Shown here: positions 17,526-28,098 of the stretch, piece by piece
How positions within the stretch are numbered: position 1 is the stretch's first letter
Layout of the letters: the number at the start of each line of letters is the position of its first letter
Assembly: GCA_020740775.1 (NCBI GenBank)
Contig: JAHEWK010000023.1
Span: 558,001-622,000 of the forward strand
Reading direction: 5' to 3'
DNA: 64,000 bases
DNA from: Ilyonectria destructans
Taxonomy: Eukaryota; Ascomycota; Sordariomycetes; Hypocreales; Nectriaceae
Notes under the pieces: generated by a model
What the model was told of the DNA's origin: nothing
What the model saw: the letters and a program-made list of their open reading frames with translations, nothing else
Database searches by the model: none
Program-made: the position numbers and the translations under genes

Positions 17526-19563
17526 CAGTATACTATGTATGAACCATCCAGGTCAGTACTTTCACTTTCGCGATGGGAGGCACCGGGACTGAAGCGTCCC
17601 CAGACTCCCCACCGTGCTGCGTCAAAACAGCAACCGCAAATCAACGTGTCTTTCTTTTCAACTAGTCTCTAACCTGCAGCATGACTCCGCAGAACGAAGC
17701 TTGCCCCCTGGGTGCACGAACCAAACGCTATTGTGTCAATGTACCGTGTCGTCCGACCACTTTGGCTGTTCTCAATGGCTCTCACTCTTGTCTTGGCAAT
17801 GCCGAACCCCCGGGGTCCAGTACCCGAACCACTTGGCCTCAGTGCTTTGAGTACCGTGAGCGTGATAACAAGGACAAAGTGTGAATTCAAACGGGCTCGT
17901 ACCTCGTATGAGAGGCTGCAGTGACGGAGACAAAGCTCCGGGCATATGTGGGACAAGGGTGTTGAGAATCCGAAGGGTTTAACGACACTATCTCTAAATA
18001 TGACTTGGCGAGTGCCAGGATAACCGTCAGATAATGGAAACCCGGAGCCAAACCACCTAGGACCAGAAGAACCGCTTCAGGGAAAAAGAGCTCTAACGAG
18101 TGTACATTTAGGCACAGAGTCAACCTCATCCACGTTCAGGACCTTTGTCGTAGCCTCCTGTGTCAGCTTCCCTCGCAGAGCGGCAGCAAGACTGTGGACT
18201 GTGGTCACAGAATTTCTTGGCGAAAGCGGGAATGCTACCCCTCCTCCCCCCCCCCCCCCCCCAAAAAAAAAAAAAGACAGTAAAGTCACTACATTCCTCG
18301 GATTTCATGAGCCGGGATAGAAAAGGAGAGCTCCTGGGCGGAATTGCAGAGCTCGCCGCTGAAGGGAGGGCGAGAGCTTTAGTTTGGGTTTGTTGGAGAT
18401 CACAAGTGTGAGGCGACCAAGTCGGTGGCAAAGGTGTGGAAGAAGGTGGAACATTCCACAGAGATCGTGCCTGTACATAAATAGTAGTTCTCCTACTATT
18501 TATTTAGTATGAATTAAGCAACCCGAATCTTCTCATTTCAACAGGGTTGGTGGATGATGGTCTTGCTTACCCCGCTCTTGGTAGTTAGATTTTGAGAACG
18601 CAAGAGCGCAACCCCTCCGCGGAATTACTTTTATACTAGGTTTCTGGCTGGCACTCGAGTATCATCACTTGGCCGTAGTGGTCAAAATGATCATAGGTGA
18701 CGTGATGGCCCATAGGAGAATAAGACGTTGGATATCTCTGCTCTGTCTCCCGCAGATGTAATTAGGGCCTCAAGTAAAATATAGATCGGCATAGAACAGC
18801 GTATGAATCGTCAGCATTTGCTTTGAAGCAGACACTATAAGCCCTTTTGATAAACCGCATCGCATTCCTTCCGCAGCGTAATTGATGCGTTTGAAGGCGT
18901 GAGATAATTTCTTAGTTACGAGCTGTACGAACAATGAAAAAGAGGAGGCAGTTTACCAATACTAATGACCAACCTTGGGGACGTCAGATCTGGTCAACGA
19001 AAAGGCAAAATAACGGCGGGTTCAATGAACGTCATTATGCTCGTGAGTCTTGCATTAGCATAGTATTTCTCTGGTCGCACGGTTAGAGACTAGGCTCTGG
19101 AGCGATCTCTAACATGTGACAGGATGGTAATAGAAAGCGTAATCCCATGTGCATTGAAATACCTGTATCTAACTAAAAAGGGGCAAAAGATGTGTCCCAG
19201 CCGGGATCACGCTTGGCCCTTTTGGCCTTACATTTTAGGTGTTGATCGGGATGTCAGCTCATCTAAGGCCTGACATCCTGGTCCTATCAACACCTTGCCT
19301 ATTTTAGCCCCATCCAGTCACGAACTTTCGATGATAGGTCTTCAAAAGGATAGCAACCAGAATGATGATGAAGCCTCATTGACGATATAATCCTTCGGGT
19401 AAAGTGCCCCGAACCCTCAAATTCCCACCGTAGCCCATTCTTCTAACAAGAACATATACGCCTGCCGGACTTCGCTTCTCCTGTACTTCGCCATTGTCAC
19501 GACGACATTCACCAAATCTGTCGACTTTTGTTTCGTTGCTTCGCCCTCGTCTAGCGGTCACAA
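17526..19563. other. Gene-poor spacer
   Basis: No gene is supported. It holds the poly-C/poly-A tract at 18246-18275 and a foldback at 19237-19295 (AGGTGTTGAT..GGATGTCAG against CTGACATCC..ATCAACACCT, 11-base spacer). The short frames across 17614-18431 have no motif. Confidence 0.5.
18246..18275. repeat. (C)17(A)13 tract
   Basis: Seventeen C are directly followed by thirteen A on the plus strand. No coding or regulatory meaning is evident. Confidence 0.9.
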
Positions 19564-19631
19564 ATGTCGCTCGCTTTGCATGTAACTCAAGTCGAAGGCT
19601 TTGACTACGAAGGGCCTGCGAATCCAAGCAG

Positions 19632-19790
19632 CAGCGCTGCTCTCAATCCAATTCAATTAACGCAAAAGCAAAAAACACTGTATTTTAATTGGATAACTTG
19701 AATTGAATTGGGTAATCAATTCAAGTTCTCCAATTAGATAGCCGCTTTTTTTGCTTTTGCGTTGATTGAATTGAATTGAGAGCAGCGCTG
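19632..19790. mobile_element. hAT-type MITE with 8-bp duplication
   Basis: This 159-bp element has inverted ends of about 44 bp beginning CAGCGCTGCTCTCAAT. It is flanked by the perfect 8-bp duplication CCAAGCAG (19624-19631 and 19791-19798). The CAG start and 8-bp duplication fit the hAT superfamily. It has no coding capacity. It lies in codon 23 of the MFS gene. Confidence 0.92.
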
Positions 19791-20236
19791 CCAAGCAGTA
19801 ATGGGAACCTCAGCGGCAACGATAGCACAGCCAACGAGCAGTGTTTGGGTGTTGGAGAAGACGCCCACAGATCGGAGTTGCGACGCATGAGCTTTGCGCC
19901 AGTTGAGATTACCCAGGACGAAACTCACATCGCGGCCTACAAAGTCTCGAATTCCAAGCGATACGGTACGTTCAAGGTTTTATCGTGAGAATGACTATCG
20001 AGATCTGACCAAGAATCTTCCAGCTCAGGCGGCGACGGCCGTAATAGCCTGCTGGCTTGCATCTGGCATCATATTTGGCTTCGCGGCTCTCAAACCCGTC
20101 TTGATCGCTGAAGGTGTATATCATGAACTCTGCCGGAACGACGAGGCGACGGGATTTGACGATGAGCCGAATCTTGACGTTCCCTGCGCTGAGCTAGATA
20201 TGCGCCTGAACCTCTTCTTTATCTCTGCCTCAATTA

Positions 20237-20567
20237 CCCGTTGGTTCATGTGGAGCGAAGCTCCAAGGCGAACCAACTAAGCAAGCTTAGTTGGCCACAA
20301 AATTGCGAGACAGCCACAAAACTGCGAGACAGGATCAAGATCACATGAATTTTGCCATCAGATTGTTAACCGAAGAGAGCCCGATGCGATTTTCGAGAGC
20401 CAAATTTTTGAGCCGCAGATATACCTTTTGTACTAGCAGATTTACGCCAATTTCCCCGCCAACTCTGATGCTGTCTCGCGTTTTTGTGGCTGTCTCGCAA
20501 TTTTGTGGCCAACTAAGCTTGCTTAGTTGGATCGCCTTGGGGCTTGCCGCACACATGATCCAACGGG
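20237..20567. mobile_element. Fot/pogo-type MITE
   Basis: This 331-bp element is flanked by TA (20235-20236 and 20568-20569) and has inverted ends of about 96 bp starting CCCGTTGG. The outer 58 bases are closely related to the ends of the autonomous element at 60514-63405. The inner motif is different, with tandem CACAAAA.TGCGAGACAG in place of the GGAACAG repeats. It has no coding capacity; it could be mobilised by a related transposase. Its ends differ from each other at paired hairpin positions. Confidence 0.92.
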
Positions 20568-21958
20568 TACCACTAACATATCATCTCTTTTCGCCGGAAC
20601 TGCCCTCGATCGGTTCGGGAGACGCGCATGCTGGAGAGCATCGTGTGTCTTTCTAGTCGTCGGCTCCCTACTGATGGGATCTTCCTTCGCCATTCCGGAA
20701 TTCGATAGTTACCTTCTGGGCAATGTCTTCCTAGCTCTTGGGGGGACTTTCCTCTTCGTCCCTAGCTTTCAACTTGCCAATGTGTTCCCCAAGCATTCGG
20801 GGCTGGTGATTGCCCTCATTACTGGAGCTTTTGATGCCTCCGCAGCCGTTTTTCTCTTCTATCGCATGGCTTACGATGCGTCTGGTGGCAAGTTCTCACT
20901 GGAGAAATTCTTCTTTGGCTACCTTATCGTTCCGGTGCTAATATTTTTTGCCGAAATCTTTTTGATGCCATCTCATGCATACCACACCATGCCAGAGCTT
21001 AAGAGGAAGATTGAAAAGGCCCAAGACCGTGCTCGCGATGTCCACGACTCAGATGAAGATATCTCGGACGCGAGAGAGTTGACGCGAGTGCGGAGTTCTC
21101 GTGCCAGTAAACGCAAAGCTAAGCTTAAGAAGATCGAAGAACTTGCCGGCGGTAACGAGCACCGAGAAGAGCGCATCAAGATTGAGGAGGAGCGCCAGGA
21201 GGCGAGCGGTGTCTGGGGGGTTCTCCACGGTGTCCCAGCCCACCAACAGATGCTCTCGCCCTGGTTCATTCTCATCTTATTGTTGACCGTGTTTCAGATT
21301 CTTCGGAAGAACTACTTCATTGCATCCATTAGAGCACAGTACAGATATATGTTGGAGTCAGAGGTTGCGGCTGAGGAGATCAACGAGTTCTTTGATGTAG
21401 CCCTGCCCTTGGGAGGTGTCGTTTCCACCCCTTTCATCGGACTGCTACTCAATAACCTGAGTGTGCGTACCACGTTCGGAGTCTTGACGCTGTTCATCAT
21501 CGTTATTGGAACTCTTAACTGCTTGCCTTTTCTTTGGGCAGGATATGCCACCGTCGTGGTATTCGTCCTCTTCCGTCCCCTCTACTACTCTGCAATCTCG
21601 TAAGTGTACCTATCACGATGTTGATTCCCTTGCTGACGCGCTTGCTAGCGATTACGCCACGAAGGTTTTCGGCTTTGCTACCTTCGGTCGCATATACGGG
21701 ACTATCGTCTGTCTCTCTGGAATGGCCAATTTCGTCCAGTCAGGCCTTGATGCTCTTACCCATGGGCCTCTACGTGGGAACCCCACTCCCATCAACGCTA
21801 CGCTGGGGTCTCTCGGAAGAATCATTGGCGTGACTCTGACCACATTTGTTAGGATTCGAGGTAGGGTATTCGTGGACGAGAAGGCCGAGTTGGATACCGG
21901 TCAAGAAAGACGAGGTCTCTTGTCTGATGCTAACGATGGCTACGGCGCGAGGAATTGA

Positions 21959-22419
21959 GCCTGTAGTGTTTGATTGCAGCAAATCCGGTCGACTGCCAAG
22001 TAAAATAAAATAAAATAAACCTTCACGGCAACCGGGCTTTCTTAAAAAAACTATTATATACGATAATCAGGATTCTCCGAGAGTGGTACGAGGACCGAGA
22101 TAGGTCCCGACGAGTTGCCACTCGACTTTGTGTCGGACATGTTGAAAGAATTAATCTTCGAGGAAAGGCAAGGATGCTATGTGGGCAATCTTTCTCTGAC
22201 TTAAGTATTAGGAAATTAAGGCCATACTCTGCGAGGTATTATGGTAAAAATCATTACCTATTCCACTATTTCGAGGTCTCCGACAAGGCGTCAAAAAATG
22301 GTTGCAAGTCGTGTGTGTCGCGGGGCGGTCAACGTCCCTTCATTTACGGATGAATGCAAAAGTAAAAATACGAGTTTGAGTTAGATAAGGCCCATGACCT
22401 ATTTCAATGGACGCCGCTT
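21959..22419. other. Spacer
   Basis: A short tandem AAAATAAAATAAAATAA stretch at about 22002-22018 follows the MFS stop. Nothing else is recognisable. Confidence 0.4.
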
Positions 22420-23366
22420 CACTTGTACTCATTCAATCTCAGGGCGGCTATACGCTGCCCGCCAATGCTCTCGCTCCCTCGAGCGGCTCTGCACCATCTG
22501 CTTGCAGCAAGATCCCTTCATGGAGACTTCGCTGCATACCACGAACGATTCAACCACGACGACGCGCGGGTGATCTGCTCGTGCGGCCGACGTAAAGCAC
22601 CTGACCATGTCTTCTACTGCAGAAAAGTACCGCCGCGGCGTCGAATAAGGCTTGTCCCCTCGCCGACTGCAGCGGTCAACCTCGCAATAGGAAGAGATTT
22701 CTACAAACACATCAAGCTGGCCAAATCAAGCGCCTTCTTCGAAAGATTTGCCCTCGTCACTAGACGAGGCAGACCCGAGACGCACTCGCGTCTCCTCTCT
22801 ACCTTTATTCTCTCTTATCTTCTTATATTCTTCTTTTCCTGATTGTTCTTTATCTCTTATTCTCTCTCTCTCTATATCTCTATCTCTCTATTCTATCTCT
22901 TCTCTTCTTCTCTTTCTTTCTCTTCTCTTCTCTCTTCTCTTCTCTCTTCTCCTCTCTCTTCTCTTCTCTCTCTCTTTCGTTCCTTTTCTTCAATTATATA
23001 GGCTCGGCCGCCTCGTGCAGCCACGCCAATGCTCTCTTCCCAGTCTTCCTGAAGAAGACTGGCCCATACATAGCGGCTACTGCTGTGATAGCCGTGCTTG
23101 GCCATCCCGCTGACGGGTAACAAGCTCGAAACAATGCGCATTTGAGCTGATGCTATGCTGGATAGTGGTCTGTTTTGCATTTTACGAAGAATGTTTTTGA
23201 TGGGGAAGTTTCAGTTTCGCGCCGCTGCCTTAGCTCAGTCCCTCCTTTTGGCACTGCGTAGATTTTAGCATCAGAGATCCTAGCTCAGCACGTCCTGTGC
23301 CCCTATAGGGGACTTTACGGGCCTCGCGGCCCTCGGACGAAAAATATACATACATACATACATGTC
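22420..23366 (+). mobile_element. 3' end of a Tad-like LINE retrotransposon
   Basis: The frame 22423-22842 carries the C-terminal tail typical of fungal Tad1-type reverse transcriptases: LHHLLAARSLHGDFAAYHERFNH, then a Cys/His cluster ending CSCGRRKAPDHVFYCRK. A CT-rich tract (about 22795-22990) and 3' UTR-like sequence follow. The end is GGGCCTCGCGGCCCTCGG and then an (ATAC)n-type tail near 23345-23363, as expected for a LINE terminus. Reverse transcriptase and endonuclease are absent, so this is a 5'-truncated, immobile copy, the normal outcome of LINE insertion. Confidence 0.75.
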
Positions 23367-23841
23367 ACATAATAGATATTAATTTCAGTTCCAGAAGGAC
23401 CCAGCATCAGGCTACAGGACCAAAAATAGGCCTTACTTAAAAATGGGAAAGGCGGCCAGACCTACATTCTAGATATATTTAGCTTCATGCAAGATTCAGG
23501 CCCATCCTAACGTATGGTCAGATCTCGGCTCCAAATTGGGTCTTGGAAAGGCGACCAGATCCCTCATTAGGGGTACTCGAGGCCAAGTACCTACCTCGAG
23601 AACCCGAAAGCGCCACCGGACCAGCCTTAAACGAGACCAACGCAGACCGCCAATGCGAGCTGAAATGATGTCTGGCGGAATCGTGCAGGTGCATCGATCA
23701 TCGTCCTCGCGGTTGCCCTTCGCCCCATATCTGCGTTTCCTCGATGGCGTCGGGTAGTCGAGTCGGGTAGGTTCAGGTTTCAGGCGTCAGGACTGAGAGC
23801 CCAAATGCATTCGGATACTCCCCCGTGCAAACACGGCGAAC

Positions 23842-24009
23842 TGTGAGGGAACGATCATGTGACTTTCATACTTTATGAATAGCCTCACTTTATGAAATTG
23901 TGTAAATAGCTTTAAGTCAGAGCTTTCCTTAGGAATCTCTTTCTCTCCTTGTAAACAATCATTTTGCCCAAGTCGCACTCGACCTCGTTCGTGCTCTTGT
24001 CCCGTCACA
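23842..24009. mobile_element. 168-bp solo LTR, uninterrupted copy
   Basis: It runs from TGTGAGGGAAC to CCCGTCACA and is flanked by the 5-bp duplication CGAAC (23837-23841 and 24010-24014). It is the reverse complement of the unit split by the Fot element at 8434-11466 and shows the sequence of that unit before the Fot insertion. Confidence 0.88.
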
Positions 24010-24014
24010 CGAAC

Positions 24015-25088
24015 AAGGGCAAGAAATGAAGGCCCGATTTATCGGGAATTGCTCTGCGGTCACGTTGGTCGGCCAGCTCCCCCCCCCCCCCATCGGTGCC
24101 TCCTCGACGTCCAGACCCCTCGTGATCGATGCAATACACCGTTGGGCGTCAGCCAGGGCGCCGACGGAGTCGAGTCAAGGCACTCACAAGCCCACTCTAG
24201 ACCGACACCGCACATGTGACCCGCCGTCTCTACCTGGGCCTGACATGGGTCGTGACAGGGATGCTGAATCAACTGTTTATGCAACGATCTGGGGGACCTT
24301 TGAGGAAGTACGCACTCTAAGGCCTCCTTAATTTCCAGATGACAAGTGCGTGCATGTAGCAAACGCCACATCACTAATAGTTGCGGTTCTTGGTAAAATT
24401 TAGCAGCCTTCTTGACTGAACTTCCTCACCTGTCTGACACACTTACCGATAGCCACAGCTTAAAAAATTACGTCGGGTTGTACTGGCGTCCAATATTTGG
24501 CGTCAAGGTTACTTCCCCTTTATGACTCGCGAGATACTGTACACAAACTAACATGTGAAATTCCTGTGAGCTGAAACGCCTAATATACCTCTCGGTTGTG
24601 GTTCCGAGAGTTGTCTCATAGCTCCTGGCTGCTGATCAGCCACTAAGTTACTTCGTCCCATAAGTGCAAAGTCAAAGCAGGATGGTGGGAATGGTGGCTA
24701 TCCGATTGGGTTTGAGCGGGGGCCCAAGCGTAAAGTGAGGCGTAAGTGAGGCGTAAGTGAGGTGTAACTCGAATACCCATACTGCTTAATGAATATAACT
24801 TGTCACACTGGAACTTTCCGTCTCCCTTTTGAATTAGCGTAATGCCGGGCTGACTATCCGTAGGAGGTCATCTTATTTGCACGGGACCATCTGGCATGAT
24901 AGCAAACGCCACATAAAGGCTTTACACTCTAGCTTTGAACATGTGCGCGAGGGTATAATTCTGCTGAAGCTCTCAAAACCCCCTTGTAACCCGACATCAC
25001 AACTTTACGGCAATCTACACAAGCAGCTCATCCCTCTCTGCCCTCTTAATTATCGCGACCATCAGTAGTGGTTGGCCTCAAATTAAAG
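24015..25088. other. Spacer
   Basis: It contains a short poly-C run near 24080 and three tandem 11-bp GTAAGTGAGGC units near 24737-24765. I see no gene. Confidence 0.5.
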
Positions 25089-26605
25089 ATGAAAGCCCTT
25101 TGGCTACTCTTCGTGCGTATTTGCCTCCTGGCACTCCCACAGAACGCATCAGCGTCATCATCTATGCCTACTGGGATGCCCGATTGCGCGGTAAGTTTGC
25201 CATATCCACAACCCTCAAACGAAACCAACTCATCTAACCTTGCTCAATTTCTACTTCTTCAGTCCCAGTGCTTTACTACTGCTATCGCCAACTCAACATG
25301 CGAAGATACGAACCAAACTTGTCTCTGCTCCAACCAAGCCCTCCAGATGGAGGCGGCGGGTTGTATTACAGAGAGCTGCACTGTGAAGGAATCTCTCAGT
25401 ATGTCACCTAAATGATTTCGGTTTTATGCCAACTAACTTCCCTCTCGTCGCCACGAATTTAAGTATGGCCAGCTGCGATGCCCCCGTCCACGATAATTCA
25501 CGGGGACTTGTTATAAACACCATTACCCTCACAATCATCGCTGTACTTTTTGTTATCCAGAGATTCTCTACTAGAATTTTCTGGAGCACCCCGATCTGGC
25601 TCGGCGACTGGTTCATCCTCCTCAGCTGCCTGGCATCCTTCATTGATATGATTCTTGTAATCTGTGGGACCGTACACTACGGGCTCGGCCGAGATATATG
25701 GACCATATCTCCGGCTGATATAACTGTATTTGGTATATATTTATATGCTGGGGGCTTGGCTTATCTTACTGTGCTTACATTGCTAAAGCTTTCGCTACTT
25801 TGCTTTTATCTCCGTATCTTCCCAACTCAATCTGTCCGGCGGATCCTATGGGGCACTATCATACTTAATGCTGTATCCGGTATTGTGTTTTGTATTGTTT
25901 TTACCCTCCAATGTCTGCCCATTAGCTACTTCTGGAATCAGTGGGATGGTGAACATCAAGGTTATTGCATCAATGGAAATGCCATGGGTTGGAGTCATGC
26001 AGCTGTGAGCATTGCTATTGATATCTGGATGTTGATAGTCCCCTTATTACAGTTAAAATCTTTGAATTTGAACTGGAAAAAGAAGGTTGGAGTTGGTATT
26101 ATGTTTTCTGTTGGGACTTTGTAAGTTTCCCCTCATCACTTTCCTACAAGCAATCTAACCCAGCTCTAGTGTGACAATTATCAGCATTCTTCGTTTACAT
26201 GCTCTTATTAAATTTGCACTAAATGTTCCCAACATTACTCAGGAATTTGTCGGCATCACTATATGGTCTACTGTCGAGATAAACGTCGGAATTATATGCG
26301 CCTGCCTACCATCTCTGAGGATGCTCCTTGCCCGACTGTTTCCGAATATTTTGGGTACCTCTCATCAATACTACTCTGGTCAGACGGAAAGGGGAGAGGC
26401 TGGGTATTCAAGCAACAGAAGCAGGGCTTTAGGGTCACACACAGGAACAGCTAAACACGTGAAGACCTCTCAACGGCCAAAAGACACAGAAGGAATCATC
26501 TGTGAGAGGATGTATGGCATTGAGTTAGGGGATAACGATGAGACCCACCTGGTCTCAATGACGGAGCTTCACCTGGCGACGTCAAGGTCTAATACCTCAT
26601 TATAA
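25089..26605 (+). CDS. CFEM-domain GPCR-like membrane protein (PTH11/rhodopsin-domain type)
   Basis: Exons 25089-25190, 25263-25398, 25464-26120 and 26170-26605 encode a signal peptide (MKALWLLFVRICLLALPQNASA), a Cys-rich CFEM domain (Cys in DCASQC, STC, QTCLC, AGC, TESC), then about seven membrane helices of the fungal rhodopsin-domain type. Typical motifs are RFSTRIFW, the WLGDWFILLS segment, LLKLSLLCFYLRIFP and WSTVEINVGIICACLPSLRML. The C-terminal tail is polar and cytosolic. Relatives (Pth11-like) act as surface sensors in plant and insect pathogens; the ligand here is unknown. Oddity: the clear donor GTATGT at 25399 and the only good acceptor at 25463 are one base out of phase, so the canonical transcript would stop early. 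A weak donor (GTCACC at 25404) would restore phase. The gene may therefore be freshly broken. Confidence 0.8.
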
Positions 26606-26799
26606 TCTGTTTTGCCAGCTGGCTTAGTACCCTCTTTGAGATAAAGGCTCTTTTTCAATTAAAGGAAAGCTTAGAGTATTAATAAAAGTATGTTTCTCTG
26701 TTCAAAAACAATACAACTAAGTTAGGTATTCAGTTAATAAACTAAAGGTAACGTAATACTTGGTAAGCGAACGGTCCAGCCAACCGGATAGTCCACTTT

Positions 26800-27487
26800 A
26801 GAGTTATTGTCGTCAGTGGTGGCCTGGTCGGGCTAACGGCCGCGCACGCCCTCTCACGGGCAAACGTTGACTTCGTCGTGCTCGAGCGCCGCGCCAAGAT
26901 GGTTGAAGATGCCGGCTCAGATATCGTCCTGCTTCCTATAGGATTGCGTGTATTAGGCCAGCTAGGCTTGCTCCCAACCATCGAGAGCGTCAGCCGTTTC
27001 AGGCGCATCGATCACGGCGGACGCGATCTTGGCGACACCCTATGGTCACATATTTCAAGGAGAAGTCAGTACATACGCTTGCAGCAGCTTCCAGTCTCTT
27101 AATATCTATGGCTAACGGTGACAATATAGCCACGGTGCCTATCCACGAGTGATAAGCCGATATGATCTGATGCAAACCTTGCCTGACGGCCTCCCCCCGG
27201 AGGCGCAGGCCAAGCTGCTTCCTGGCAAGAAACTCACAGATATCTCTTCCGGCCCTGACGGCGTCAGCGTGACTTGCGCAGACAGCACCTCGTATGCTGG
27301 ATCCGTCCTTGTCGGCGCCGACGGCGCCTACAGCCAGGTGAGGGACTTGATGCGGACGGCTACCGTACAAACACCGGCCACTACTGAGGACGAAGTGAAT
27401 GAAGCGGCGCCGTTGGTCACTACTAGGGGGGGCTCAAAATCGCCATCCCCGCCCTCCGTACCTCAGGATGGGGGGGACACTGATTAG
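26800..27487 (+). pseudogene. FAD-dependent monooxygenase remnant
   Basis: The segment starts directly inside the first beta strand of a PHBH-type flavoprotein. It reads RVIVVSGGLVGLTAAHAL (the family's GxGxxG FAD motif, here with Ser for the first Gly), then VVLERR, where the Glu binds ribose. A 61-nt intron (27069-27129) joins to RVISRYDLMQTL and the second FAD motif VLVGADGAYSQVRDLM. No ATG precedes the fold in frame, and after about 27370 the sequence turns into non-homologous Ser/Pro text and a stop. About two thirds of a normal protein of 400-plus residues is missing. Relatives are salicylate-hydroxylase-like enzymes of secondary metabolism. Confidence 0.8.
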
Positions 27488-27501
27488 CAAAAGGTCCCTT
27501 G

Positions 27502-27547
27502 TTTTTGCCTGTTTTGCCTGTTTTGCCTGTTTTGCCTGGGTTGCCTG
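27502..27547. repeat. Tandem 9-bp repeat (TTTTGCCTG)n
   Basis: Five units of about 9 bp follow the monooxygenase remnant; the last begins GG instead of TT. Confidence 0.85.
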
Positions 27548-28098
27548 AGGAACGTTAGTGACGAAGGTTCTTCCTTCCGCGCCCTCTTTCAGACCCCAAA
27601 AAGGCAAACACTCGGTTCACTCGACGATCTGATCCTTCTAAGCCACAATCGATGAGTCGATGGGCCACATTCGAAGAGCCACAAAAGCTCAGGGAAAAAT
27701 GACGTTACATCCTGGCCCTTGAGACTCGCGGTTCAGAGATGTCTGCTCTTAGCATAGCCTTGGATTACGGAGACGCTACCATGGTTGTAGGCGCCGCTTT
27801 GCGACTGTCACCGTCCATGCGATGATATAGTCTGAAACAGGGCGGAATCGAGTCAGACGTATCAGTGTTTCAGTATGAGCTTCCTATAGACGGTCTGTCT
27901 AGAGTCTGCAGGTACATTACGATACGAAGCTCAGTCCTCGCTAGAGGGGATCTTAATGAGTCGGACGGTAAGGCACATGGACATCGAGCCCTACGTAATG
28001 CATATATGCATGGCGGAAGCAGACACAATCTATTTCACTTGAAGCGTGGTGTTTTATAACGAGTGGATATATTCAAAATAAAGATAATATTGCCGAGC
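27548..28098. other. Spacer
   Basis: I see no gene or repeat in this stretch. It ends at the 3' side of the alcohol dehydrogenase. Confidence 0.4.

Larger units (their letters stand above)
19564..21958 (+). pseudogene. MFS transporter (Fmp42-like) broken by two MITEs
   Basis: Without its insertions this gene reads as a complete 12-helix MFS-type protein resembling yeast Fmp42/SLC43-like carriers. The frame starts at ATG 19564 (MSLALHVTQVEGFDYEG). It is cut by the MITE at 19632-19790, resumes as SNGNLSGNDST, and has a 58-nt intron at 19966-20023. It then enters helix 1 (ATAVIACWLASGIIFG), is cut by the MITE at 20237-20567 after FFISASI, and resumes exactly in frame as TNISSLFAGTALDRFGRR. A long charged cytoplasmic loop (about 21000-21200) precedes the second half. 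A 49-nt intron at 21600-21648 leads to the last exon, ending TGA at 21956-21958. Apart from the insertions I see no stop or frameshift. The second insertion brings stops, so a full protein is not expected. The substrate is unknown. Confidence 0.9.

Noticed and set aside
22795..22990. CT-rich tract as a CRISPR-like or regulatory array
   Set aside because: It is a simple pyrimidine repeat in the LINE 3' region with no regular repeat-spacer structure; CRISPR arrays do not occur in fungal nuclear DNA.
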